Assembly: GCA_030674155.1 (NCBI GenBank)
Contig: CM060325.1
Span: 59,593,481 to 59,613,480, forward strand
Reading direction: 5' to 3'
Source: Stramonita haemastoma
Taxonomy: Eukaryota; Mollusca; Gastropoda; Neogastropoda; Muricidae
DNA length: 20,000 nt
Within the stretch, counting starts at the first letter, position 1. Each line of letters starts with the position of its first letter. This document shows, in pieces, positions 1-9,895 of the stretch. The translations under genes were made by a program, and so were the position numbers. Under the pieces are notes generated by a model, which made no database searches, was not told where the DNA came from, and saw only the letters and a list, made by a program, of their open reading frames with translations.

Positions 1-69
<69 letters not shown>
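1..69. repeat. (CT)n dinucleotide microsatellite, cut by the window edge
   Basis: An uninterrupted CT run of about 34 units starts at the first base, so its true left end lies outside the window. It gives way to ordinary mixed sequence after base 69. Confidence 0.98.
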
Positions 70-71
<2 letters not shown>

Positions 72-603
72 CACATCCTTTTTCCCGTCTCCCCGAAGCA
101 ACTAAACTAATTGTCTTGTTGCCATCACGAATCCTATTTCATTTAAACTAAACAAAGGAGAACTGAAAGCTTGCGCCACTTTGTTTTTTTTGTCCCCCTG
201 ATTCTAAATTGTCACCCAGATCAATATCAAAACTCATTCTAAAGTCTTTTACTTGAAAACTGTAGCCAAATGGTCGTAACGACTAGATGGGGTTTTTGTT
301 TACTAGACGTGCTTTCTTATTTTTATTGCACAATGAAGTGAAATAATTTATTATGTATGCAAGTTTGGGATTCAGATAATTTTGTTGGTTTTGGTCCAGC
401 AACGTATGTCTATTGTCAAGGTTTTCAGGAAGAATTACATTTTTGAACAAAACAAATCAGCAAGTGACAAAATTGAGTAGATACTGCAATACAATGACTT
501 GAAAAACATAAGCTAAAAAAAAAACAAACCGTGAAAATATCTCCCAGGAAACTGATAAGCGCAGACTGAGATATAGGTCTCGAAAACAAAAAAAAACTAA
601 AAC
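70..603. other. Non-coding stretch, nothing recognised
   Basis: AT-rich sequence with several A and T homopolymers and dense stops in all frames. I see no tRNA-like head, no tandem period and no match to the other repeats in this window. Confidence 0.6.
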
Positions 604-790
604 CACACTGGAAGTCTTATGACGACGACAGGTCATCAAGGTAAAGTTGTGGGCAGAAGGAAAAAGAGGCAGACTACCTACATCCTACATTGCCAACATC
701 ACTGAAATCGGTGGTCTGGGAGGGTTTAGCCACAGGAGGTTGTAGAACTAGCTCATCAAAGAAAGAGAAAGATGCCGAACACTGGTGACA
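604..790 (+). pseudogene. Decayed LINE 3' end (reverse transcriptase C-terminal tail)
   Basis: Conceptual translation on + gives a basic stretch reading EGKRGRLPTSYIANITE, followed further on by RERCRTLVT. This matches the conserved C-terminal tail of the LINE family seen better at 7754-8710, where the corresponding segments are the GKRRRGRQKKSWVDNIKDWT-like region and an NREAWKK-like region. The upstream part (about 607-650) reads in another frame, so a frameshift lies in the A-run near 659-663. In-frame TAG codons occur at 743-745 and 749-751. The remnant covers only the last ~60 codons, as expected for a heavily 5'-truncated retrotransposon. The family is inferred by resemblance; RTE-like is the best guess. 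It is short and diverged, so chance similarity is not excluded. Confidence 0.5.
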
Positions 791-1175
791 TTGCCACAGT
801 GCACAAATCCTACATCACTCAGCCAAGCGTGCTGAATTTAGCGTGTTCTTTCCCTTTACCTAGTCCAAGTGTGGTCAGTTCCTGCTATAATTAACACCAG
901 CTGGGCTGGGCTGGGATTGATTAATTAGCAATTGAGAGGAGCTGAAACTGGGGGAAACTGACAGATGTGTTGCCTGGGAGCTTCACGGACGCCGACAGCA
1001 GCAATGGAGACAGTTGAGTTGAGCTACTTAAGAATTCAAGCCTTCGGGATTTTGCAGTCTGACTAAGACTGGGCATCAAAGACATTCATGATGAACAGTA
1101 TTTGAAAAGGGATGATAAAGTGAAAAAAAAAATCGAAGCAAGAACTGCGTTCCTGATCTGGAGACGGGAATGATA
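791..1175. other. Non-coding stretch, nothing recognised
   Basis: Mixed-composition sequence with three tandem GGGCT units near 903-916 and an A9 run near 1124-1132. It may include untranslated remnants of the flanking LINE fragments, but nothing in it can be classified. Confidence 0.5.
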
Positions 1176-1478
1176 ACTTCTTCACCTTCTTTACCTGTCC
1201 CATAGTCCCGTGGGGGAATTACTGAAGATTCTGCAACCAGCGTCCTCCACTCCTCACGGTCCCCCGCCCTCCGTTGCTGATCGCTCCACCCAAAGGCCTG
1301 TCCACTCTCTGATATTGTCCTTCCATCGTTTCCTCTGTCTTCCTCTTCGTCTCCCTCCCCTTACTGTTCCCTGCAAGACTGTCTTGACCAGTCCAGATGA
1401 TCGTGTGATGTGCCCGTACCACTTTAACTTGCGTTTTTTCACTGTAGTTAGGAGCTCTTCATATGGACCGGTGGCATT
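1176..1478 (-). pseudogene. LINE 3' end fragment (reverse transcriptase C-terminus), frameshifted
   Basis: Read on the minus strand from about 1478, the translation contains GPYEELLTTVKKRKLKWYGH, then GRRRGRQRKRWKDNIREWTG. It is plainly homologous to the C-terminus of the reverse transcriptase remnant at 7754-8710 (GPQEPLLSTIKRRKLMWFGH, GKRRRGRQKKSWVDNIKDWT). A stop at 1485-1487 lies just upstream of the homology. The frame is broken at a run of five Gs on the minus strand (1261-1265 on +). One frame ends there in a stop, and the neighbouring frame carries on with DREEWRTLVAESS and DYGTGKE, the family's usual end. The last codons run into a GGTGAA-like tail near 1176-1195. Only ~100 codons survive, so this is a dead 5'-truncated insertion. 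Confidence 0.85.
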
Positions 1479-1650
1479 ATTTGGTCAATAAATAAAAATA
1501 AAGAATGCCATCGTGAATGAGAAACCTATAGGTTATTTCTGTCATTGAGTAATGATGAGCAGTTCAGTCCAATCCGCCCTTCCCGACAGTGTTTTATACA
1601 TCAGTGTTGGTAGACATTGAGGAAAAGGCCAATCTGCAAATGTTTGCTCT

Positions 1651-1723
1651 GTTTCTCTCTGTCTCTCTCTGTCTCTGTCTCTGTCTCTCTGTCTCTGTCT
1701 GTCTCTTCTGTCTTGTCTCTGTC

Positions 1724-1784
<61 letters not shown>

Positions 1785-1792
1785 GTCTGTCT

Positions 1793-1846
<54 letters not shown>

Positions 1847-1868
1847 CCCTCTCTCTCTCTCTCTCTTT
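1651..1868. repeat. Compound CT / GTCT microsatellite
   Basis: Irregular CT with GTCT interruptions runs from 1651. It is followed by a nearly pure (GTCT)n block around 1724-1782 and then CT-rich sequence from about 1795 to 1866. Open reading frames across it on both strands are low-complexity Ser/Leu/Val/Cys or Arg/Glu/Thr/Asp strings produced by the repeat. Confidence 0.97.
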
Positions 1869-2396
1869 TGTTTTTTAACCGAGAAGGCAGAAAAACAGAC
1901 AAGACGGAGGTGACATGAAGACAAGGAACAAGGAAGAAACAAAACGGGGGGATAGAAAAGCGGAAATAAATATTTCCAGATGGTAGAGGATGCTATCTAT
2001 ACTAACAGAGCCCTGACATCACCAAGAGGGATAAAAAGTTTTTTTTTCAAGAATGACGAACGACAAGTGTTAGTTTTGCCCTTGACCTACAATGGGGGAT
2101 CATTAACCCATACTCTGTCATGTCTGGCAGTGAGTGATGGAAGCAATTCAGATTGGTCTGCTTGTCCAGACAGTATTTACTCCGCGTTGCACAATGCTCA
2201 GAGATTAAATATCACTGTTTGTAAAAAGCCGGGCCCCGACTAATTTACGAGTATTCAACCCCCCCAAAAAGTTGATGTATGATGGTACAAGTATTAGCTG
2301 TAAGGGTCTACTTTGATATTTTTTATTGTCCATGTGTTCGAGTTTTTCACTTCCTTTTCTTTTCCTTGATTTCTCTTGAATTTATTTATTCAGTTG
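1869..2396. other. Non-coding or unassigned stretch with one weak exon-like segment
   Basis: An 87-codon open frame on + covers 1980-2243. Inside it a pyrimidine run ending CAAG (to 2051) precedes 78 bases that end at a consensus-like GTGAGT at 2130. The encoded peptide resembles nothing I know. The rest, 2244-2396, is AT-rich and unremarkable. Confidence 0.3.
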
Positions 2397-2757
2397 ACGA
2401 AAGCCGAGTGGTTAAGACCGTTCGACTACAATCCCATGGGTCTGTGAAATCGTGGGTTCGAATGTAGGCAGTGTCTCGTGATATAAGGGTGGGATTCTTT
2501 TTTTACGTTCCATCTGGTCCACTTTAAGTGCAGACCTGCCAGCGATCGTAATGTCCTCCCGCGCAAAAGATCAAATATGCAAATTAAAGATCCTGTCATT
2601 CATGTCAGTATTTGGTTGGTTTTACAGAAATAACCAGCATACATCCCTGAAGTCGGAATGCGGCTACCTTCGTGGTGAGCAAAACGGTCGTATAGCGAAA
2701 ATGTCAGCACTGGTGAACCTCGGAGATCTAGTCGAGGAACGGGAAAACAAATTATTG
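2397..2757 (+). mobile_element. tRNA-derived SINE with Ser-tRNA-like head (SINE-1, copy 1)
   Basis: The 5' end resembles a class II (Ser-like) tRNA. An A-box-like AGCCGAGTGGTTAAG lies at 2402-2416, and a B-box-like GGTTCGAATG at 2455-2464, spaced as in a tRNA with a long variable arm. These would act as an internal RNA polymerase III promoter. A body of about 290 bp follows. Its 3' part contains CCTGAAGTCGGAATGCGGCT and, later, a GGTGAACCT element; both recur in the truncated copy at 18985-19262. Remembered gastropod SINEs have the same order: Ser-like head, AGATCAAATA-type body, then this 3' block and a GAA-rich tail. The tail here is eroded and no clear target-site duplication is visible. 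It is not a functional tRNA, because the stems are mismatched and the sequence continues as SINE body. Confidence 0.8.
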
Positions 2758-2794
2758 CTTATCTTTCTATGAAGGAGAAAGCTGTAACTAAGTT

Positions 2795-2805
2795 TCTGTC
2801 TGTCG

Positions 2806-2871
<66 letters not shown>

Positions 2872-2872
2872 G
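2795..2872. repeat. (TGTC)n tetranucleotide microsatellite
   Basis: About 19 TGTC units, with small interruptions near 2805 and 2837. It starts some 40 bases beyond the end of SINE-1. Confidence 0.96.
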
Positions 2873-3259
2873 TCTGGTCTGGATGTTCTATTTTTCCCTC
2901 TTCCCCGTTTCGCTCCCTCCCCCCCCCCCCACCTTTTTATCGAAAAAAAAGACATCTGGGCGAAATTGTGGCCATACTCTTTATGATCATTTCTTTCCTT
3001 TCGTTCTGTGTCTGTGTTATTATCTCAGAAACCTTTCTTTAACGATGCTGTCAGTTTCTCAGTTTACTGAAACGAAACAAAACAAACTGAAGCCAATCAT
3101 GTGGGATTTCCACATGGCAGTCTATCTGGGTTATTCGCAGGTCCTTACTTGCTGCCCACGTTCATTCAAACTGTCCATAGTTAGGGGCAATTTTAGATTT
3201 TTTTTGCTTTTTTTTAAGAAGTGGAGGGAAGAAATACGTCGAGGAAGTAAAAAAATATA
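2873..3259. other. Non-coding stretch with homopolymer runs
   Basis: Contains a run of twelve Cs (2919-2930) and T and A runs near 3199-3215 and 3249-3255. No gene, tRNA-like head or dispersed repeat is recognised. Confidence 0.55.
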
Positions 3260-3695
3260 GACTTTGACGAATACAAACATTGACAAATACAGACATTGAC
3301 AAATACAGACATTGACAAATACAGACATTGACAAATACAGACACTGACAAATACAGACACTGACAAATACAGACATTGACAAATACAGACACTGACAAAT
3401 ACAGACACTGACAAATACAGACATTGACAAATACAGACACTGACAATTACAGACACTGACAAATACAGACATTGACAAATACAGACATTGACAAATACAG
3501 ACATTGACAAATACAGACATTGACAAATACAGACACTGACAATTACAGACACTGACAATTACAGACATTGACAAATACAGACATTGACAAATACAGACAT
3601 TGACAAATACAGACACTGACAAATACAGACACTGACAATTACAGACATTGACAAATACAGACATTGACAAATACAGACATTGACAAATACAGACA
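3260..3695. repeat. 16-bp minisatellite, 27 copies of constant length
   Basis: The consensus unit is GACATTGACAAATACA. Units start at 3260, 3276, 3292 and so on every 16 bases to 3676, with a partial unit at 3692 and no length change anywhere. The first two units carry private substitutions, as expected at an array edge. Two variant sites recur: T or C at unit position 5, and A or T at position 12. Because 16 is not divisible by three and the minus-strand unit has no stop in any phase, all three minus frames stay open. That yields spurious Cys/Val/Leu-rich repeat proteins of up to 195 codons. Confidence 0.98.
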
Positions 3696-3734
3696 GAATG
3701 CTTCCAATTTACTTCCACCAGCCTCGGCTACAGA

Positions 3735-3810
3735 AAAAGAGGGGAGAGGGAGAAAAGTGGAGAGAGAGAGGGAGGAGGGGGGAGAGAGAGAAGGGGGGGG
3801 GGGGAGAGAA
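3735..3810. repeat. Purine-rich GA/GGA tract with a G12 run
   Basis: Almost pure purine on +, made of GAGAGG and GGA repeats, with twelve consecutive Gs at 3793-3804. It is a candidate for non-B DNA, but nothing marks it as functional. Confidence 0.85.
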
Positions 3811-3814
3811 CTAC

Positions 3815-4156
<342 letters not shown>

Positions 4157-4168
4157 CAGCTAGCTAGA

Positions 4169-4262
4169 TTTGTGTGTGTGCGTGTGTCTATGCGTGCATG
4201 CGTATGTGTGTGTGTGCGTATGTTTGCATGCATGTGTGCGTATGTGTATGTATGCGCACGCG
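4169..4262. repeat. Imperfect GT-rich tract
   Basis: TGTGTG-rich sequence interrupted by GCATGC- and GTATGC-type units. It is alternating purine-pyrimidine for most of its length. Confidence 0.85.
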
Positions 4263-4352
4263 TGCTTTGCTTTGAGGATGCATTCATGTTTGTACGAGAT
4301 ATGGGTCTCTCTGAAGGCTGGTTTAGACAACACTGAAGACCCTGTAAAACAG

Positions 4353-4520
4353 CTATGCCTCCTACAATACACACAATTTGGATAAACGACAAAGATGTAG
4401 AACCATAACTATGCCTCATACAATACACACAATCTGGATAAACAACAGAGATATAGAACCATAACTATGCCACATACAATACACACAATTTGGATAAACG
4501 ACAAAGATGTACAACCCCAA
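4353..4520. repeat. 56-bp tandem repeat, three copies
   Basis: Units start with CTATGCC at 4353, 4409 and 4465, a spacing of exactly 56 bases each time. Shared segments include TACAATACACACAATTTGGA (ATCTGGA in unit 2) and GATAAAC. Units 1 and 3 agree better with each other over the second half (ACGACAAAGATGTA) than with unit 2 (ACAACAGAGATATA). Confidence 0.96.
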
Positions 4521-4930
4521 TCATTCACTGACAGATTTACCAGTGAATGCCTCAGATTCTTCCACATAGTCCGGGACGTGTAGTTGATATGAACTGGGGA
4601 ACTAGCTCGTAAAAACCATGGCGGCTCTTCTATTAATGGCAGCCATTTTTGTTTTGTTAGGAAAATGTTGTGTAACTCTCCAGAACTAAGTGAATAGCTT
4701 TACACTTTACTTGCTGTGAATGTAAGAACCATATTGGGCTGGTTGGGGTCTTGTTGTCGATTTTGATACTTTATTGAGTGTAAAACTAAAAGGTTTCTTC
4801 CATCTTGTGCTAAAATACCAAGGCATAATTTTGTTTATTCCTGTTTGATTAACACGTGTTTAAAATCCCCAAATCATCATCCTGAGCATCTCTTACGATG
4901 AAAACTTTAGCTTCTGATTTTGGAACTTTC
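4521..4930. other. Non-coding stretch, nothing recognised
   Basis: Mixed sequence without repeats shared with the rest of the window and without an open frame worth reporting. Confidence 0.55.

Positions 4931-5003
<73 letters not shown>
4931..5003. repeat. (AGT)n trinucleotide microsatellite, about 24 units
   Basis: A perfect run that joins abruptly to the coding-looking segment beginning AAGCACTCATCAG. Read on the minus strand it is a (CTA)n tract at the 3' end of that segment, as a retroposon tail would be. Confidence 0.98.
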
Positions 5004-5004
<1 letters not shown>

Positions 5005-5262
5005 AGCACTCATCAGTCTCGGAAGACTATGGAGTTGCGCTCTAGTCTTTAGAGCGCAAAGCCTGGGCAAGTATTATGGAGGGCAAGCTGTTACCCATGC
5101 AGCAGACCCCCCCTCTCCACGGCACTGGAATGATACATTGGAAGGGCATTGACCGATACGAATGGTTCCAGTACCGTCGCAGGAGCCACCAGAACGTTGC
5201 CATATACCTACAGTCCCGAGCCGCTCTCCTACACGATTTTTCCTCAGGGATGGTGTCTAAAC
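5004..5262 (-). mobile_element. Putative 3' part of an unclassified retroposon (orientation inferred)
   Basis: This segment is more GC-rich than its flanks and is open on both strands: minus 5042-5269, and plus 5076-5294 reading PPLHGTGMIHWKGIDRYEWF. It lies directly against a perfect trinucleotide tract that, on the minus strand, would follow its 3' end as a microsatellite tail. It stops where repeat C starts at about 5262. I recall similar sequence as dispersed in molluscan genomes, but cannot name the element or confirm a protein domain in either strand. The strand rests only on the tail argument. Confidence 0.4.
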
Positions 5263-5466
5263 ACGACACCTGTGTGCATGCTGGTTTGTTATAATTTTGT
5301 CATCCGCTCCTACCGGCACACGATGGCCTACTCTTCCGAAAGGTGGAACGGGGTTTTAACGTGTGCGCAAGATGTTCTGCGTGCATTCGCACACGGGGCC
5401 TGGGTTTCGAGTCTCATCCGAATGACTTTCTGGTGCCTAACATTTTACTTTGCAATAAATCTTTAC
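5262..5466 (-). mobile_element. Repeat C, SINE-like element, copy 1
   Basis: On + this carries GGCCTACTCTTCCGAAA, ACGTGTGCGCAAGATGTTCT and GAGTCTCATCCGAATGAC in order. The same series recurs at 14845-15045 and 15240-15470, and in reverse complement at 9495-9715. The minus strand is taken as sense because it matches the central domain of the long tRNA-derived SINE (10996-11404) in that element's sense direction. No tRNA-like head was found. Confidence 0.75.
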
Positions 5467-5487
5467 AGAATTATCGGATTTTCAATC

Positions 5488-5498
5488 TGTGTGTGTGT

Positions 5499-5578
<80 letters not shown>
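5488..5578. repeat. (GT)n dinucleotide microsatellite
   Basis: About 45 GT units with a single TA interruption near 5502. Confidence 0.98.
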
Positions 5579-5581
<3 letters not shown>

Positions 5582-5842
5582 ACATTGAATAGGTTTTTTC
5601 ATTTCATATCATCAGCATGTTAAAAGTTAAAAATTGGTGCAGTGAGTCTCATTTTGCGGTAAAGGGTCACAGTTTAGTTTTTACAAAATGAAACCATAAA
5701 CAAGAACAAGTTTAGTTATTATTTTACTTCATGTTTCTGTTTGTGGTGTCCTAGGACATTTCTAAAGGTTTACATATATTTTCCCCCTTCAGTTTATTCT
5801 AAAGGGTGTAAAAAAATTATGTTTTTCATGTCCATTCCTGGG
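5579..5842. other. Non-coding stretch
   Basis: AT-rich sequence between two GT tracts. Nothing was recognised in it. Confidence 0.5.
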
Positions 5843-5927
5843 GGTGTGTGTATGCGTGTGTATGTGTGTGTGCGTGTGTGTGCGTGCGTGTGTGCACGCG
5901 CGAGCGCACGCGTGCGCGCCTTCGCGC
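5843..5927. repeat. GT-rich tract grading into alternating CG-rich sequence
   Basis: TGTGTG-type units turn into GTGCGTGTGTGCACGCGCGA-type sequence around 5880-5927. The alternating purine-pyrimidine pattern with CG steps is the classic Z-DNA-prone composition. Confidence 0.85.
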
Positions 5928-6239
5928 AACTACTTGCACTTAAGCATGTGTGCATGTATATCTGAACTTTCACTCTTTATTCATCATAAGCAATTAATTC
6001 TTTTTTTTGGAAAAAAGCTTTAAAAAGCAGGTAATTAATTGCACCGCCATCAATGTTACAGACCACCACTCGCTCACTACATAAACCTTCACTAACCACT
6101 AGACAAGGTTGGAGACATGGGCTTGCTCTAGTAGACTGTCACTGATAAATGCCAGGAAAGGCCTGTAGTTCTCTGTACCAGACAGCGTGTAGTAGTATAA
6201 CTAATGCACTTTTTGAAGTGACTACGTGAAAGGTTTGAT
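5928..6239. other. Non-coding stretch
   Basis: Holds short A and T runs near 6001-6016 and otherwise unremarkable sequence. No gene is seen. Confidence 0.5.
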
Positions 6240-6650
6240 ACTTTTACTCTAAGGTGTGTGATTGAAAGTCAATTGACCATAAAGTGTTCCATATAAAATG
6301 GATTAATCCTTGAGTGTTCATTAGAAAGATTTTTGACTCATACGGTTGTACTTTTTTTTTTTTTAAAAGTGCATTAACCTTTCAGTGTTCTATTGAAAGT
6401 ATATCGACGACACTTGACTGTTCTTTTGATAGTCCATCCATCAACGCAAGCGTGTTTCAAAGAATGTACTATATTGATGACCCTAGAGGTTTCCATAGAA
6501 AGTATATTGAACTTAGACTTTTCTATAAAGGAAATGATCCGAAGATTCCATTGAGACTCTTTCAATCATAGAATGTTCTATAGAAAGTCTATCAGTCCTG
6601 GAATACCTTAGACTGTTACAAGGAGAGTCCAGAGAATAGCTCGAATTTGA
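6240..6650. repeat. Degenerate ~32-bp tandem repeat
   Basis: A motif close to GTGTTCTATAGAAAGTATAT plus about a dozen further bases recurs roughly every 30-38 bases. Recognisable instances lie near 6285, 6315, 6387, 6420, 6450, 6489, 6519 and 6571. Units differ by many substitutions and small indels, and one is interrupted by a T13-type run near 6352-6364. The 60-85 codon open frames here come from the repeat and look non-coding. Confidence 0.7.
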
Positions 6651-6700
6651 GAGGTTATTGAAAGAAATAATGTTCAAGGCTTTGCTGAAACGTGCTCAAA

Positions 6701-7190
<490 letters not shown>

Positions 7191-7367
7191 TGTTGCCATA
7201 TTGTGCAATCATGCACAATGCAGTTTCCTATTCTTCTTAATGCGTATAATCATCTCCATTTTATTAGTTGTTGTTTTTGAGAAAGTGACTGTGTGTCCTG
7301 CAATCTATGTCACACTGTCTCTGAAACCTTTGCCACTGTTCCCTGTTCCTAGTCTTGCTTAAAACAC

Positions 7368-7715
<348 letters not shown>

Positions 7716-7753
7716 TCTCTATAGATACATACACACACGTACACACACACGTG

Positions 7754-8710
7754 GGCGAGTTCTTCAAGACCACGGTTGGAGTCCGCCAGGGCTGCCTTCT
7801 CTCACCTGTACTCTTCAACCTCTTCCTCGAAAACATCATGACAGAGACACTGCAAAACCACCACACTTCCATCTCCATTGGTGGAAGACCCCTTTGCAAC
7901 CTCAGATTTGCAGATGACATTGACCTCATGGGCAGCAGCAAACAAGAACTGCAAATCCTCACAGACAGTCTAACAGATCGAGCGAGCGCATACGGCATGG
8001 AGGTCAGTACAGAGAAATCGAAGATCATGGTCAACAGCGCGAGTAATGACAGCACGGAAATAAAGATGAATGGAGAAATACTAGAAGAGGTGAGCCAATT
8101 CAAATACTTAGGCTCCATCCTAACAAAAGATGGCACATCAAACAATGAGGTGAAAGCTCGCATTGCAACTGCAACATCTGCTCTAGTCAGACTCCAGAGG
8201 ATCATCAGAAGCAACAACATCAGCTTCTGCACCAAATACCACCTCTACAAATCCCTCGTGATATCTATCCTCCTATATGGCTGTGAATCATGGACTCTGA
8301 CAGCAGAGTTAGAGAGAAGAATCCAAGCATTCGAGAACAAGTGCCACAGAAGACTCCTCAAAATATCATACAAAGAACACAAGACCAATAACTATGCGAA
8401 AGAAGAAATCAAAAAGCGTGTGGGCCCCCAAGAGCCTTTGCTCTCCACCATAAAGAGGAGAAAGCTGATGTGGTTTGGTCACACCACAAGACACAACACC
8501 CTAGCAAAAACCATCTTGCAAGGAACAGTCGAGGGCAAGAGAAGAAGAGGCCGCCAAAAGAAATCATGGGTTGACAACATCAAAGACTGGACTGCCCAAC
8601 TCCTGCAACGCCTCCTACTAGCCAAACAGAATCGTGAAGCATGGAAAAAGATCTCCGTTGCGTCTTCTCTCATGTCCCCCCTACGTCCTTTGGGACATGG
8701 GACTGAGTGA
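7754..8710 (+). pseudogene. 5'-truncated LINE reverse transcriptase, C-terminal 318 codons intact
   Basis: Reverse transcriptase of a non-LTR retrotransposon, which in a complete element copies its own RNA at a nicked chromosomal target. Numbered from Gly at 7754, GVRQGCLLSPVLFN sits at residues 9-22, and the catalytic FADD of the palm is at 52-55 (7907-7918). YLGSILTKDG begins at 118, LLYGCESW spans 173-180, and a basic RRRGRQKKSWVDNI tail begins at about 263. No stop or frameshift interrupts it, so the insertion is fairly young. The endonuclease domain, the fingers and the first catalytic Asp region are missing, so it cannot be active. The upstream open frame through the microsatellite is an artefact. 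Homology begins at about 7754, right after a CA-rich stretch. The frame ends HGTE and then TGA inside the (GAGT)n tail. The clade is probably RTE-like; this is inferred from overall resemblance, not proven. Confidence 0.93.
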
Positions 8711-8754
8711 GTGAGTGAGTGAGTGAGTGAGTGAGTCACACACACACACACACA
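8703..8754 (+). repeat. (GAGT)n retrotransposon tail followed by (CA)n
   Basis: About eight GAGT units begin within the last codons of the LINE frame and contain its stop codon (8708-8710). They join a short CA run at 8736-8754. I read the GAGT block as the element's 3' tail and the CA as flanking sequence. Confidence 0.85.
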
Positions 8755-9146
<392 letters not shown>

Positions 9147-9158
9147 GACACAGACACA

Positions 9159-9190
<32 letters not shown>
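9147..9190. repeat. (CA)n tract with CAGACA units
   Basis: A short perfect CA run preceded by CAGACA units. A longer CA run occupies a comparable position upstream of the second copy of the duplicated block D (10512-10590). Confidence 0.93.
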
Positions 9191-9191
<1 letters not shown>

Positions 9192-9307
9192 TTCACCCGA
9201 AACCAGCCAACAAACAAAAAACCAGCCAAAAACAAACAAAAATAACCCCAACAGGAAACAATAACCCTAGTTTACAGTAATTCCATTTTACATAAAACGA
9301 GCTTTTT

Positions 9308-9475
9308 CGCTGGACAGACACGAACAGTGCCACGATTTAGACAGCAAGAGAGGTGCCAGCAATTTCACAGACCACTCACCCAGTACAAAGTTAGCCACAG
9401 GCTGTCAGCCTAAACTACCAGCCAGAATTTGCCTGGCATTCACATTGTTTAACCTGTCCATGAGGGATGAGATCT
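9308..9475 (+). repeat. Block D, left part, copy 1
   Basis: Shares ordered segments with 10838-10992: ACAGACAC, CATGATTTAGACAG-like, TTTCACAGACCA followed by TCACCCAGT, and GTTAGCCACAGGCTGTC. Flanking AC-rich sequence on the left is also similar. It could be an ancient local duplication or two copies of an unrecognised transposon. Confidence 0.75.
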
Positions 9476-9494
9476 ATACTCCCTAAGCACATTT

Positions 9495-9715
9495 TCCTAG
9501 GCAATGTGTTCTGTAAAATACAGCAAGTTTATTTTGAAGGGTGAGACTATAAACCAAGGTCCCTTCTGCAAACGCACGCAGAGCATCTTGCGCACACGTA
9601 AAATCTGTTCCGCTTTTCGTAAGAGTAGGCATTTGTTTGCCTGTGGGAACAGATAAGATTTACAAAACTGCATACACACGGGGACTGGATGTAAAAAAAC
9701 ACATGGGTGCTTATT
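9495..9715 (+). mobile_element. Repeat C, SINE-like element, copy 2
   Basis: The reverse complement matches the other three copies: CCGTGTG-ATGCAGTTTTGT, GCCTACTCTT-CGAAA and ACGTGTGCGCAAGATG-TCTGCGTGCG. In the plus direction it contains GAGACTATAAACCAAGGTCC (9543-9562), nearly identical to the central domain of the long tRNA-derived SINEs. It sits in the gap between the two parts of block D copy 1. Confidence 0.75.
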
Positions 9716-9775
9716 CCATTATCCTTGATATAAAAGAATAAAATAAAAAAATAATAGAAAATAAAGGAATGGCGT

Positions 9776-9895
9776 TTATAGGTTCAAGGTTTTTGAAGGT
9801 TCCCTCTCTTTCCTGTTACAAGATGATCCACCCTGTCTCGCGCTGAAAAAGGTTTTTGTTTCTTAAAAAAAAGACAGTTCGCCAATCTAGATAGT
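9776..9895 (+). repeat. Block D, right part, copy 1
   Basis: Matches 11460-11570 in order: AAGGTTTTTGAAGGTTCC, TCTCTTTCCTGTTA-AAGAT, CCACCCTGT, and GGTTTTTGTTTCTTAAAAAA. The two copies differ by scattered substitutions and small indels. Confidence 0.75.

Noticed and set aside
1594..1942. Arg/Glu/Thr/Asp-rich minus frames resembling RE/RD-type charged repeat proteins.
   Set aside because: They are direct translations of the CT/GTCT microsatellite. The opposite strand is just as open.
2402..2470. A possible tRNA-Ser gene.
   Set aside because: Box-like motifs are present, but the stems do not pair well and the sequence continues into a SINE body shared with another locus.
3131..3718. A 195-codon minus-strand frame with a Cys/Val/Leu-rich 16-residue repeat, superficially like a secreted repeat protein.
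   Set aside because: It is the 16-bp minisatellite read through. The unit has no stop in any minus phase, so all three frames are open; there is no independent evidence of coding.
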